NCBI RefSeq assembly: GCF_001423745.1
Contig: NZ_LMPC01000003.1
Span: 1-64,000, forward strand
Direction: 5' to 3'
DNA length: 64,000 nucleotides
Origin: Arthrobacter sp. Leaf337
Lineage (GTDB): Bacteria > Actinomycetota > Actinomycetes > Actinomycetales > Micrococcaceae
Shown: positions 16,812 to 25,083 of the stretch, in pieces
Layout: every line of letters begins with the position of its first letter
Numbering within the stretch: position 1 is the first letter of the stretch
Translations under genes and position numbers: made by a program
Notes under the pieces: model-generated
The model's database searches: none
What the model saw: the letters and a program-made list of their open reading frames with translations, nothing else
What the model was told of the DNA's origin: nothing

Positions 16812-18019
16812 GCTTCCTCCGTAATGGTGAAAGGGTTGTCCATGAGCAGGCGGATGCAGGATGCCTCGCGGTCCATGATTCGCGCGAACTTGACGGCGTC
16901 CTGGGGTTGCCGGGGAATCAACGCCTGCTTGGTCAGCAGGTTCTCGCACTTCTTGACCACCACCATCAGCCGCTGGGCCTGGAAGATGTCCGGCATGGCC
17001 GACAGGTCCGCCTCTGCGAGCGGGGCATGGCTGCGGTAGTGGTGGAGGAAGGTCCGGCATCGGTCCGGGTCCAGGCCGAACCCGGCGCGGCGGATCGGGC
17101 CGTCGAAGCAGAACGACCTCAGGGCATACGCCAGATCCAGGCCCAGCAGCTCCTGCGCGGACCGGTCGAAGTCCAGCACCGCGCTGAGCCGGCCCTCGTC
17201 CATGAGAACGGCGGACTGGCCATAGGAACCGTGGATCACCATGGATGTCAGGTCCTTCTGGCGTCCCCCGAGCCCCACGTTCAGCTGCTCCATCCGGTCA
17301 GCCAGATAGCGGGCGTCCTCACGTAGTGCCGTACCGGCGTCGGCGTCCAGCAGCGACGCCATGACGTCGACGGCGGCGTATAGCTTCTCCTGCCCCACCT
17401 GCCCGAGGGTGGCCAGGCCGGAGGAACGCTCCCTGTATCCCGGCATCGACAGCTCCGACACGATGGCGTGATAGCGCCCGAGTCCCCGGGCCACTTCCGC
17501 CAGCTGGGCGGCGTCGCCGGGATCGTACGCGCGGCCGTGCATCAGCCGCGTGACCATGTGCAGGACGCCGTCCACCTGCACCGAGACGGCGCCGTCTCGT
17601 GTCCGCTCCACGGGCGGAGCCGGGTAGCCGCGTCCGCGCAGGTGGTCGATGAGGGCGCATTCGAACTCCGCCCCCGCCACGGTCTTCAGGTTGTGCGAGC
17701 GGCGGAGCACCACCTCGCCCGCATCCGTGCGGACGAACCAGCTCATGTTCGAGCTGCCGTGGTCGGTGCGGCGCCACGCGCGCCACCGGCCGAGGCCGTA
17801 AGCGTCCTCCAGGACCGGGATTAGCGCCGACTCGTCGACCGCAGTCACGGGCAGCCGGCCGCCCTGGCGGGGCACTGAACTGCGCAGCACCAGCAGCCGG
17901 TCCGCCGGGTCGGCAGCCGGGGCTGCGGCGTCGGCCATGGCGGCCAGGACGCCGTCGGTGGATCCGGTGGTGATGAACGCGAGGTCGCTCGCTGGTACCC
18001 GGACACTGGGCTCGGTCAT
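16808..18019 (-). CDS. APH-fold phosphotransferase-like protein, catalytic residues altered
   Basis: This 403-residue protein begins at ATG 18019 with GGGAG nearby and overlaps the exporter stop by 4 bp. About 75 residues of extra N-terminal sequence precede the kinase fold. GEVVLRRSHN marks the nucleotide-binding region and GRGLGRYHAIVSE a mid helix. The catalytic loop reads HGSYGQSAV near 263, so Asp is Ser and Asn is Ala. DFD (VLDFDRSAQELLGLDLA) near 284 is intact. It resembles CotS- or homoserine-kinase-like branches in layout. It is likely a paralog of the next two genes. Confidence 0.8.
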   Translation of the reverse strand: MTEPSVRVPASDLAFITTGSTDGVLAAMADAAAPAADPADRLLVLRSSVPRQGGRLPVTAVDESALIPVLEDAYGLGRWRAWRRTDHGSSNMSWFVRTDAGEVVLRRSHNLKTVAGAEFECALIDHLRGRGYPAPPVERTRDGAVSVQVDGVLHMVTRLMHGRAYDPGDAAQLAEVARGLGRYHAIVSELSMPGYRERSSGLATLGQVGQEKLYAAVDVMASLLDADAGTALREDARYLADRMEQLNVGLGGRQKDLTSMVIHGSYGQSAVLMDEGRLSAVLDFDRSAQELLGLDLAYALRSFCFDGPIRRAGFGLDPDRCRTFLHHYRSHAPLAEADLSAMPDIFQAQRLMVVVKKCENLLTKQALIPRQPQDAVKFARIMDREASCIRLLMDNPFTITEEA

Positions 18020-19974
18020 GGGAGGGCTCCCTTCAAATCGGTGGCGGGTTGGTTGCCGTCTACGTCGAAAGACGAGGCGGCGTGGCGCCCGTAATCGGCG
18101 GCGTCGCCGTAAAGGGCGGCCCGGGGGCCGGTGCTCCCCTGGCGGGTGATCCCCTGTAGGAGGCACATCTCCGTGTAGAGGCCGCCCGCAGCGATGAGCC
18201 GGCTGTGGGTGCCGCGTTCCACCACGCGCCCCTCCTCGATGACCACAATCTCGTCCGCCGCCATGGCCGCTGCCATCCGGTGCGTGATGATCACGGTGGT
18301 CCGGCCGGAGCTGACGTGCCGGAGTGCGCGGAGCACGGCGTGCTCGGAATGCGCGTCCAGGCCCGTCGTCGGCTCGTCGAGTACCAGGACCGGGCAGCCC
18401 TGCAGGACCGCGCGCGCCAGTGCCAGCCGCTGTCGCTGCCCGCCGGACAGCGTCGCCCCGCGCTCGGCCAGCACCGTGTTGTAGCCGTCCGGCAGTGCCT
18501 GCACGAAGTCGTGTGCCTGGGCCGTGCGGGCGGCGTGCTCCACCTCCTCCGCGGAAGCGTCGGGACGGGCATATGCGATGTTCTCCCGCACGGAGGCACG
18601 GAACAGCAGGGCCTCCTGCGTGACCAGTCCGATCTGGGTGTGGAGGCTCTCGCCGGTCAGGTCTCGCAGGTCCTCGTCGTCCAGCAGGACGCGGCCGCTC
18701 GTGGGATCCTGCAGCCGGCACAGCAACGCGGCAATCGTCGACTTCCCCGCGCCGGTGGGCCCGACGATCGCGAGGGTGGTGCCCACCGGAACGCTCAGGT
18801 CGACGTCCCGCAGGACGGGGCAGTCGGTGCTGTAGGAGAATCCGACGGCGTCAAGGCTCAGTCGCCGCCGTGGCGGGCCGGCCGTGCGGGCATCGGGCTT
18901 GTCCTGCACTTCCGGGCGGCGGCCAAGGGTGTCGGCAATGCGTGCCGCGCGGACACCGGCCCGGGTCAGCTGCGCCGGCAGCTTGGACAGCGCCCGGGTG
19001 GGGCCGAAGAAGTCGCGAAGGTACGCCGTGAAGATCACCAGGTCGCCCGGTGTGAGGGCACCCGAGAGCACGCGCTGGGCACCCAGCCAGACCAGGCCCG
19101 TCGTGGCAATGGCCACCACCGCGTCCACCGCGGCACCGAAAGCGGCACTGGTGCGCGCGGAGCGGAGCACGGCCGCGACCGAGGCGTCGGAACGGCTCCG
19201 GAAGCGGCGGGACTCGTGTTCCTCCCGGCCGGTTGCCTTCACCAGCTTGACCGCCACCAGTGATTCCTGCGCCATCGCCGCCAGGTCCCCCTCGATCTCC
19301 CGCGAGTTCTCCTCCACGGCCCGGATGCGGGCGCGGAAGCTGGAAACGGTGAGCAGGAGCATGGGCAGCACCAGCAGCAGCGCCAGGCTGAGTTGCCAGT
19401 CGAGAATCAGCATCACTCCGGCCATGCCGGCGAGTGTGAGCACGTTCGTGGCGGCGTCCACGAACGTGACGGTAAGCAACGAGCGCACCTTGTCAACGTC
19501 GCCGGTGAGGCGTGTGGTGAGTTCACCGGTGGGGGTCCGCTCGTGGTAGCTCAGGGGCAGCCGCTGCAGATGGTCGTAGAGCTTCGTGCGGATAGCGGCG
19601 GAGACGCGCTCACCGACGGCGGTCAGTGTGTAGCTGCGTGCGGCGCTGATCAGTGAGTCCAGGAGAGTGATGACGGCGAGCGCGCCGACGATGAGGACGA
19701 GGACGCGCTGCACGTCCTGTCCCCCCGGGCCGCCGGCCGGCAGCAGCACTTCGTCGAAGAGGTACTTCAGAGGCCACGGCTTGAGCAGGGCGACGCCGGC
19801 GCTGGCTGCGGCCAGCAACCCTGCCAGTACGCAACCCGGCCACTGGGGCCGCAGGAAAGGACCAAAGGTCCGCAGGATCACGCCGGCGCGCATCACCGGC
19901 ACGGAGGCGCCGCGCTGGCGCCGCCGGCGCTCGGCGCGGTCGGGATATGTGGCCCCGGTACCGGATACCCTCAC
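18016..19974 (-). CDS. ABC exporter, fused membrane and ATPase domains
   Basis: The 652-residue protein is a complete half-transporter: membrane domain at about 30-330 and ATPase domain at about 385-600. Motifs are Walker A GPTGAGKST, signature LSGGQRQRLALA, Walker B VLVLDEPTTGLD and H-loop IITHR. GTG 19974 overlaps the upstream kinase stop by 4 bp (GTGA). About 45 residues follow the ATPase domain. As a homodimer it would export a product made by the operon's enzymes; lipid-linked or glycosidic substrates are plausible but unproven. Confidence 0.9.
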   Translation of the reverse strand: MRVSGTGATYPDRAERRRRQRGASVPVMRAGVILRTFGPFLRPQWPGCVLAGLLAAASAGVALLKPWPLKYLFDEVLLPAGGPGGQDVQRVLVLIVGALAVITLLDSLISAARSYTLTAVGERVSAAIRTKLYDHLQRLPLSYHERTPTGELTTRLTGDVDKVRSLLTVTFVDAATNVLTLAGMAGVMLILDWQLSLALLLVLPMLLLTVSSFRARIRAVEENSREIEGDLAAMAQESLVAVKLVKATGREEHESRRFRSRSDASVAAVLRSARTSAAFGAAVDAVVAIATTGLVWLGAQRVLSGALTPGDLVIFTAYLRDFFGPTRALSKLPAQLTRAGVRAARIADTLGRRPEVQDKPDARTAGPPRRRLSLDAVGFSYSTDCPVLRDVDLSVPVGTTLAIVGPTGAGKSTIAALLCRLQDPTSGRVLLDDEDLRDLTGESLHTQIGLVTQEALLFRASVRENIAYARPDASAEEVEHAARTAQAHDFVQALPDGYNTVLAERGATLSGGQRQRLALARAVLQGCPVLVLDEPTTGLDAHSEHAVLRALRHVSSGRTTVIITHRMAAAMAADEIVVIEEGRVVERGTHSRLIAAGGLYTEMCLLQGITRQGSTGPRAALYGDAADYGRHAASSFDVDGNQPATDLKGALP

Positions 19975-21014
19975 CGGTATCCTCCCGCTGCCGCGGCCTC
20001 CACGGCCGCTTCCCAGGCGTCGAGCCAGTCCGGCACGAACGAGGTGTCCGCCACCGGGCGGACCACCAGGCGGTAGAAGAGCACTTCGGCGAAGGTGCGG
20101 GCCACGTAGGCCGGGGTGGAACGGACGGCACCGGCGTCGCCGCTGCAGTCCGAGTAGGCGTCCAGGAACGCCCCCACCCAGGGCAGGGCGGCTGCCAGGT
20201 CCCCGTGCCGGGCGGCACCCATGGTCAGGGTCTGCCCGATGAAGTGTCCGAGGTCCCGGGCGGCGGGGGCCCAGGCGGCCCGGTCAAAGTCGATGACCAC
20301 GAAGCGGTCCGCGTCCAGGTGGATGTTCTTGGGCTGGAAGTCCCCGTGGGTCACCACCCGGGAGCCGACGGAGCCGGCCAAGCCCTCCAGGGTCCCGGCC
20401 GTGAGTTCGTCCAGGCGGGCAGCCGACTGCGGCAGCAGCCCGGCCAGCGCCGTACCGTACTCCGCGAGCTTGAGCCGCTCGAAGTCCTCCGCCAGGTCTG
20501 GCACCTGCACGCCCCGGATGCCATGCAGGCGCGCGAGCCAGCGCCCGGCCCGCCCGGCCTCGGGCGAGGCTGGCCCCGGGTCGCCGTCCAGAAACGAGTG
20601 CAGGGTAGTGGCAGGCGCCTCCTCCTGCGCGAGGAGCTGACGGGCGGGGTCGAAGCCGTACGGCGCGGGAACCCCGAGCTCGGCGCCGTCGAAACCGGCA
20701 TGGTGCAGGCTGCTCAGCAACCGCCACGCCTGCTCTCCGCCACCCGCGCGGTAGCTCTTGCCGATCACCGCCAGCGGAGACGAAGGGCCGGTCCCGGAGT
20801 CGACGGTGACTGTCCATCGGACCACCGGCCGGCTCCGGGACGCATGAACCACCGACCGCGTGAGCACCTGCACCCGGCCCGGCGGCAGGCCATCCAGCGG
20901 TGGCGGCGAGACGAGCAGCGACTCGGCTACGGCGAGCCGTTCAGCCCGGCGGGCATCGGAGGCCGTGGCCGCATCGGAGGTCGTGGCCGCGACGGAGGCC
21001 GCACGGGTGATCAC
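19971..21014 (-). CDS. APH-family phosphotransferase with intact active site
   Basis: The 347-residue product starts with GTG 21014, which overlaps the stop of the GT5-GH57 gene by 4 bp and has GGAGG close upstream. It is the only one of the four APH-fold proteins in this operon with a complete catalytic loop: HGDFQPKN near 222, followed by DFD (VVIDFDRAAWAPAARDLGHF) near 241. The Lys region is LAVIGKSYRAGGGEQ. It should transfer phosphate from ATP to a hydroxyl group; given its neighbour, a sugar or glucan acceptor is a reasonable guess. The first 30 residues are Ala/Thr rich. Confidence 0.85.
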   Translation of the reverse strand: MITRAASVAATTSDAATASDARRAERLAVAESLLVSPPPLDGLPPGRVQVLTRSVVHASRSRPVVRWTVTVDSGTGPSSPLAVIGKSYRAGGGEQAWRLLSSLHHAGFDGAELGVPAPYGFDPARQLLAQEEAPATTLHSFLDGDPGPASPEAGRAGRWLARLHGIRGVQVPDLAEDFERLKLAEYGTALAGLLPQSAARLDELTAGTLEGLAGSVGSRVVTHGDFQPKNIHLDADRFVVIDFDRAAWAPAARDLGHFIGQTLTMGAARHGDLAAALPWVGAFLDAYSDCSGDAGAVRSTPAYVARTFAEVLFYRLVVRPVADTSFVPDWLDAWEAAVEAAAAGGYR

Positions 21015-24000
21015 CTCAGGCCTCCCGCTGTTTTGTGGGCGGCCAGGTGGTGGAGCCGTTCCCGCCCCGCCTCCATCGCCAGCTGCGCCGTGTCGTCGTC
21101 GACCTCTCCCACTCCGATGAGGAGGTGGAAGGACCGCGTCTCGGCGCGCACGCGGACGAGTACGCCGTGTCCGGGTTCCGGCCCGGAGGGATCCCGCCAG
21201 GCGGTGTCCTCGTCGCCGGCCAGGGCGACCCAGACGTCCGCGCCGCGGTTGCGGGCGCCCCGCCAGCTGCGTCCTCCGCAACGCTGCAGCTCTGCCACCC
21301 CGTGGCGGAGCAGCCGGTAGTAGTCCGGCGACAGGCAGGTCTCCACCGTGATACCGGGCGCTGCCGCGGGGAGATCGTAGGCAACCAGCAGTGACGGGCT
21401 CACGTCATCGAGGAGGATCCGCTTGCGGAGCCCGTGCAGCGGACTGTCCTCCTGCACGTTGGTCAGTTCAACCTGGACCGCTCCGTCGCCGGCATGGATG
21501 GTTACCTCATGGCGGTCGTGGACACCCCCGACGTCGGCGAGCGCACCGGGGTGGTTGGCCGGGACGTCCATGTAGCTGTTCAGCTCCTGTTGCTTGTTCC
21601 AGTCGTCGGTAGGGTTCCCGATCACCAGCATGCCGCCGTCCGGGCCGCGGCATGCCAGGTAGACCAGGCGGCCGCCGCACTCCGGGGACAGCACTGCGAA
21701 CAGGTGCTCGCTCCTGAGGACCAGTTCCTCCGCGCCGTCCTCGTCAAGGTCCACCAGTTCCGCCCCGAGCGCGCGGGCGGGGTTGCCGAACCACCGGGCT
21801 GCGGCAGCCAGCACGCCGGCGGCGCGTCCGTGGCTTGCCACGGCCTTGGCCCAGGCGGCCGGCTGCCGCTCCGGGTGGTCCGTGTCGTGCCATGCCGTCT
21901 CGTACCCCGAGGCCAGCAGGTGTTTCCAAGCCAGCGCGGTCAGCCGCGGTTCGGCACCCGCGCTCTCAGCGCCGGCCACGGCGCGGCGGGCACGGGCGAG
22001 GTGCTGCTGATAGGGGGCCCAGGCCGTGTCCTGGTCCCAGCCCCGGTAGTCCTCTCCCGCGTGCCAGTCCTGGGCCAGCTCCACGAAGGTGCCACGCTCC
22101 ACGACGCGGACGCCGGGGGTCCGCCGGCGCTGGCGGAGCCATGACGGCAGGTCCACGGGTATCAGGTGGGGCTGGGTGGCCAGCCAGCGCAGGAATTCCT
22201 CATAACGCCCCAGGGCGCTGGGGTGCCACGGGCCCACGCCGGCGCTCTTCTCCATGTCGTCCGCGTACACCAGGATGGTGTCGTCGCCCGGAGCCGTGGG
22301 GAGTTCGGCCGTGCGGGACAGGCTGCGCCAGTGGCTCCGGTCGTCCGGGGGAAGCCAGTACCGCAGCCGGGTGGACATCGGCACCACCTGAAGGCCGTTG
22401 CCGCCGTCGATGCAGTAGGGGCGCAGCGCGTCCGCCGGCGGAGGGCTGTCCTGATCGGCGCCGTCGAAGTCGGCCCTGTCGCTGCTCCCGTGGGATCCGT
22501 CGGTGGGATACAGCAGCCGGTCGTCGAGCAGCACGTACCGGTACCCTCCGTTGGGCAGGGTGGGATCGGTCAGCAGTCCGGCCAGGCGGCTGGTGTCCCA
22601 TACCCGTTCGGGGATCCAGCAGATCTCAAGGTCCTCCGGGGCACACTTCAAGTGCTGCCGGTAGAGCCAGAACAGCTCCTTGAGCTGCCGCCGGTTGTAC
22701 TCCGGGTCGAAGGCGGTGAGGATGTTTTCGGAGTACGTTCCGCCCACCAGCGAGAGCAGTCCGAGGTCGCGCAGCCGGCGGACCTCAGCCAGGAACCAGG
22801 GGTGGTGCCAGGCGGCCGCTTCCACCATGGTTCCGGACAGGTGGAGCGTGACCGGGGTGCGGTATTTCTCGTGCAGCCGCAGCAGCGCCGCGTAGCCGTT
22901 CACCAGTGAAGTCAGGCCTTCCCGGTCCTGGTAGCCGTCCGTGACCAGGAACTGGTTGGCGTGGTGGACGATCGCCAGGGGAAGCGGAGCCGGGCGCGGC
23001 CGCTGCCGCTGCCGGGGCATCGGGATGCCGGGCGATGCGGTGCCCCGAACGGAGGGGCCCGGAACGACGGCGGAGTTCCGGATGTCGACGGCGTTCCGGA
23101 CGACGGCGGCGCCGCGCCGCGAGCGCACGGCCTCGTCGTACAGGGCGACGTATTCACGTGCGGGTGCCTGCCAGGAGAAATCCGCCCCCATCGCCCGCGT
23201 CTGCAGCCGGCGCCACTCAGGCTTGCGACGATAGACCGCTATGGCGTTGTCGACGGCGGACAGCATCGACGCGACGCGGCGCTGGACGAAGGTGAAGCCC
23301 AGCCCTGTGGCAGGGTCCTCGGTGTAATCCTTCACCGTGTCCGCCAGGCCACCGGTCCGGCGGACCACCGGGATAGTGCCGTAACGCAGGGCGATCAGCG
23401 GTGTCAGCCCGCAGGGCTCAAAGACGGACGGCGCCAGGAAGAGGTCCGAGCCCGCATAGACCTGACGGGCCAGGGATTCCTGCGAGGTCGGGTGGAACGC
23501 CATGTTGCCGGAGAGCCGGCGCGCCGCGGCCTGGAGCTCCCGTTGATATCGGGGCGCCCCCTCGCCCATCACCACCACCTGGGCTCCGCGGGCCACGAAC
23601 TGGTCCAGGGCCGAGGACAGCAGGCCCACCCCCTTCTGCGACACCAGCCGGGCCACCATGCCGAAGAGCGGCCGGTCCGGCGCGAACTCCAATTGGCTGA
23701 TGCGCTGTAGGACTTCCTTGTTCGCACGCTTGCCGAGGACGAACGAACCGTTGTAGCGGGTGTCGATCCACGGATCACGTTCCGGGCTGAACTCCTCGTA
23801 GTCGACGCCGTTGAGGATGCCCCGTGCGGTGTCCCCGCGGGTGCGCAGCAGCTGGTCCATGCCGGCGCCCTGCGCCGGGGTCAGGATCTCCTGCATGTAG
23901 CGGGGGCTGACGGTGTTGACCTGGTCTGCGAAGGTGACGCCCCGCTCGAGCAGGCTTCCTGCCGGCGGTAGTCCGATCAGTTGGTCGGTGGCGGCCCCCA

Positions 24001-24709
24001 CCGGCCCCTGGTAGGCGATGTTGTGGATCGTAAAGACGACGCCGGTGCGGTCCAGCGCGAGCCGGTGGGGTCCTAGCCGGGCTTCCTGGGCCACTAGCCC
24101 GCAGTGCCAGTCGTTGCAGTGGATGATGTCGGGGCGCCAGGCGTCCTGCGCCGCGAGCGTCGCTATTGCCTTGGAGAACAGCACGAACGGCATGACGTCG
24201 TCGTCCTGGTAGCTGTAGGGGACCTCGCGGTCGAACCACCCCGGAAGGCCGACGGTGAAGACCTCCACGCCCCGGAGCGGCGGCAGCCGCCGGACCACCA
24301 CACGCTCGGCCACCGGACCTAAGGGGACGTCGAACGTCAGCACAGGGGTCCCGCCGATCCCCCGATAGGCCGGGATCACCAGGCGTACGTCGAAGCCCAG
24401 TTCCGCCAGCCTCTTCGGCAGCGCAATACTGACGTCAGCCAGCCCGCCCACCTTGACGAACGGGTAAGCCTCGGCACTGGCGAAAAGGATCCGCTGCGGC
24501 CGTTGCGCCGGGATGCTGGAGAGGTCCTCGGCCGGTTCGGCCTGGAATGCCGGTTCGCCGTGGAATACGGGTTCGGCGTGGAGCGGAGAACCGCCGATCC
24601 TCCCCAGGGTGGACACCGTCGGGGCAGGGTTCAATGGCGCCCGGCGGACCTGCCAGGGACGGTCCGCGGACGGGCTTTGTCCTTCCATGCCCACCCCCTG
24701 TGTTCCCAC
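21011..24709 (-). CDS. fusion of GT5 glycogen/starch synthase and GH57 glycoside hydrolase
   Basis: This 1232-residue protein joins two alpha-glucan enzymes. Residues about 50-545 are a GT5 synthase: PFVKVGGLADV holds the sugar-nucleotide Lys, and FEPCGLTPL near 430 holds the conserved Glu. After a Pro/Arg-rich linker, residues about 585-960 match GH57: an HHANQFLV start, LHLSGTMVE, the nucleophile motif WIPERVW (Glu near 701) and the acid motif YADDMEKSA (Asp near 817). A beta-rich tail completes it. GTG 24709 is the longest start, and ATG 24688 with AGGGGG upstream is an alternative. It is the first gene of the operon. Synthesis plus trimming or transfer of an alpha-glucan is inferred. Confidence 0.85.
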   Translation of the reverse strand: MGTQGVGMEGQSPSADRPWQVRRAPLNPAPTVSTLGRIGGSPLHAEPVFHGEPAFQAEPAEDLSSIPAQRPQRILFASAEAYPFVKVGGLADVSIALPKRLAELGFDVRLVIPAYRGIGGTPVLTFDVPLGPVAERVVVRRLPPLRGVEVFTVGLPGWFDREVPYSYQDDDVMPFVLFSKAIATLAAQDAWRPDIIHCNDWHCGLVAQEARLGPHRLALDRTGVVFTIHNIAYQGPVGAATDQLIGLPPAGSLLERGVTFADQVNTVSPRYMQEILTPAQGAGMDQLLRTRGDTARGILNGVDYEEFSPERDPWIDTRYNGSFVLGKRANKEVLQRISQLEFAPDRPLFGMVARLVSQKGVGLLSSALDQFVARGAQVVVMGEGAPRYQRELQAAARRLSGNMAFHPTSQESLARQVYAGSDLFLAPSVFEPCGLTPLIALRYGTIPVVRRTGGLADTVKDYTEDPATGLGFTFVQRRVASMLSAVDNAIAVYRRKPEWRRLQTRAMGADFSWQAPAREYVALYDEAVRSRRGAAVVRNAVDIRNSAVVPGPSVRGTASPGIPMPRQRQRPRPAPLPLAIVHHANQFLVTDGYQDREGLTSLVNGYAALLRLHEKYRTPVTLHLSGTMVEAAAWHHPWFLAEVRRLRDLGLLSLVGGTYSENILTAFDPEYNRRQLKELFWLYRQHLKCAPEDLEICWIPERVWDTSRLAGLLTDPTLPNGGYRYVLLDDRLLYPTDGSHGSSDRADFDGADQDSPPPADALRPYCIDGGNGLQVVPMSTRLRYWLPPDDRSHWRSLSRTAELPTAPGDDTILVYADDMEKSAGVGPWHPSALGRYEEFLRWLATQPHLIPVDLPSWLRQRRRTPGVRVVERGTFVELAQDWHAGEDYRGWDQDTAWAPYQQHLARARRAVAGAESAGAEPRLTALAWKHLLASGYETAWHDTDHPERQPAAWAKAVASHGRAAGVLAAAARWFGNPARALGAELVDLDEDGAEELVLRSEHLFAVLSPECGGRLVYLACRGPDGGMLVIGNPTDDWNKQQELNSYMDVPANHPGALADVGGVHDRHEVTIHAGDGAVQVELTNVQEDSPLHGLRKRILLDDVSPSLLVAYDLPAAAPGITVETCLSPDYYRLLRHGVAELQRCGGRSWRGARNRGADVWVALAGDEDTAWRDPSGPEPGHGVLVRVRAETRSFHLLIGVGEVDDDTAQLAMEAGRERLHHLAAHKTAGGLR

Positions 24710-24770
24710 TTAGGCTTTTCCGGCGCCAGCCGCTTCGTTTCTTCAGCTTGGCCGAGAACCATGAGGCACA

Positions 24771-24803
24771 CATGAAGGGATCATGAAGGAATTTTCATGA
24801 AGG
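24771..24803. promoter_or_regulatory. three CATGAAGG direct repeats
   Basis: CATGAAGG occurs at 24771-24778, 24782-24789 and 24796-24803, with start-to-start spacings of 11 and 14 bases. They lie 60-95 bases upstream of the GT5-GH57 operon start. They could be binding sites of an unidentified regulator of that operon. No regulator gene is adjacent. Confidence 0.4.
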
Positions 24804-24864
24804 CGCTGTCTGTCCAGTTCGGGCGGGATTGCGGGCTAGCAGCCCACTGGACACTCAAGCACAC

Positions 24865-24896
24865 CGGACGACGGCGGGACCTCCCGCCGTCGTCCG
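24865..24896. repeat. dispersed palindrome, copy 3
   Basis: The 15-bp arms (CGGACGACGGCGGGA and its reverse complement) flank CC. Unlike the other copies, this one lies between divergent genes, where a terminator would serve neither neighbour. Confidence 0.8.
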
Positions 24897-25083
24897 TTCC
24901 GGTCTGGCGCTGCTCGCTTACAGTGCCGACCGGCCCGCGACGGACGCGCCGGTGGCTCGTTGACGTTGGCGATCCTTCAAGGCCCTAACAAGGACCGGCG
25001 CTAGCAATACAAAAGGAGTAAATCAGGACTAGGGGCAGCTAGATTCTGCTAATTCATCAAATTGTCATGGTGCTGCGCTACCG

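Larger units (their letters stand above)
24710..25083. other. divergent intergenic region
   Basis: This region separates the leftward GT5-GH57 operon from the rightward nuclease gene, so it should hold two promoters. It contains three CATGAAGG repeats at 24771-24803 and the palindrome copy 3 at 24865-24896. A 63-codon frame from ATG 24797 has AAGGA upstream but reads straight through the palindrome, so I do not call it a gene. Confidence 0.5.

Noticed and set aside
16812..17060. Upstream extension of the APH-like gene at 15777-16811
   Set aside because: That stretch is antisense-frame translation of the neighbouring APH-like gene; ATG 16811 with GGAGGA and the ATGA overlap fits better.
24797..24988. 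63-codon ORF with AAGGA upstream in the divergent region
   Set aside because: The frame translates the dispersed palindrome, so it probably is not a conserved protein.
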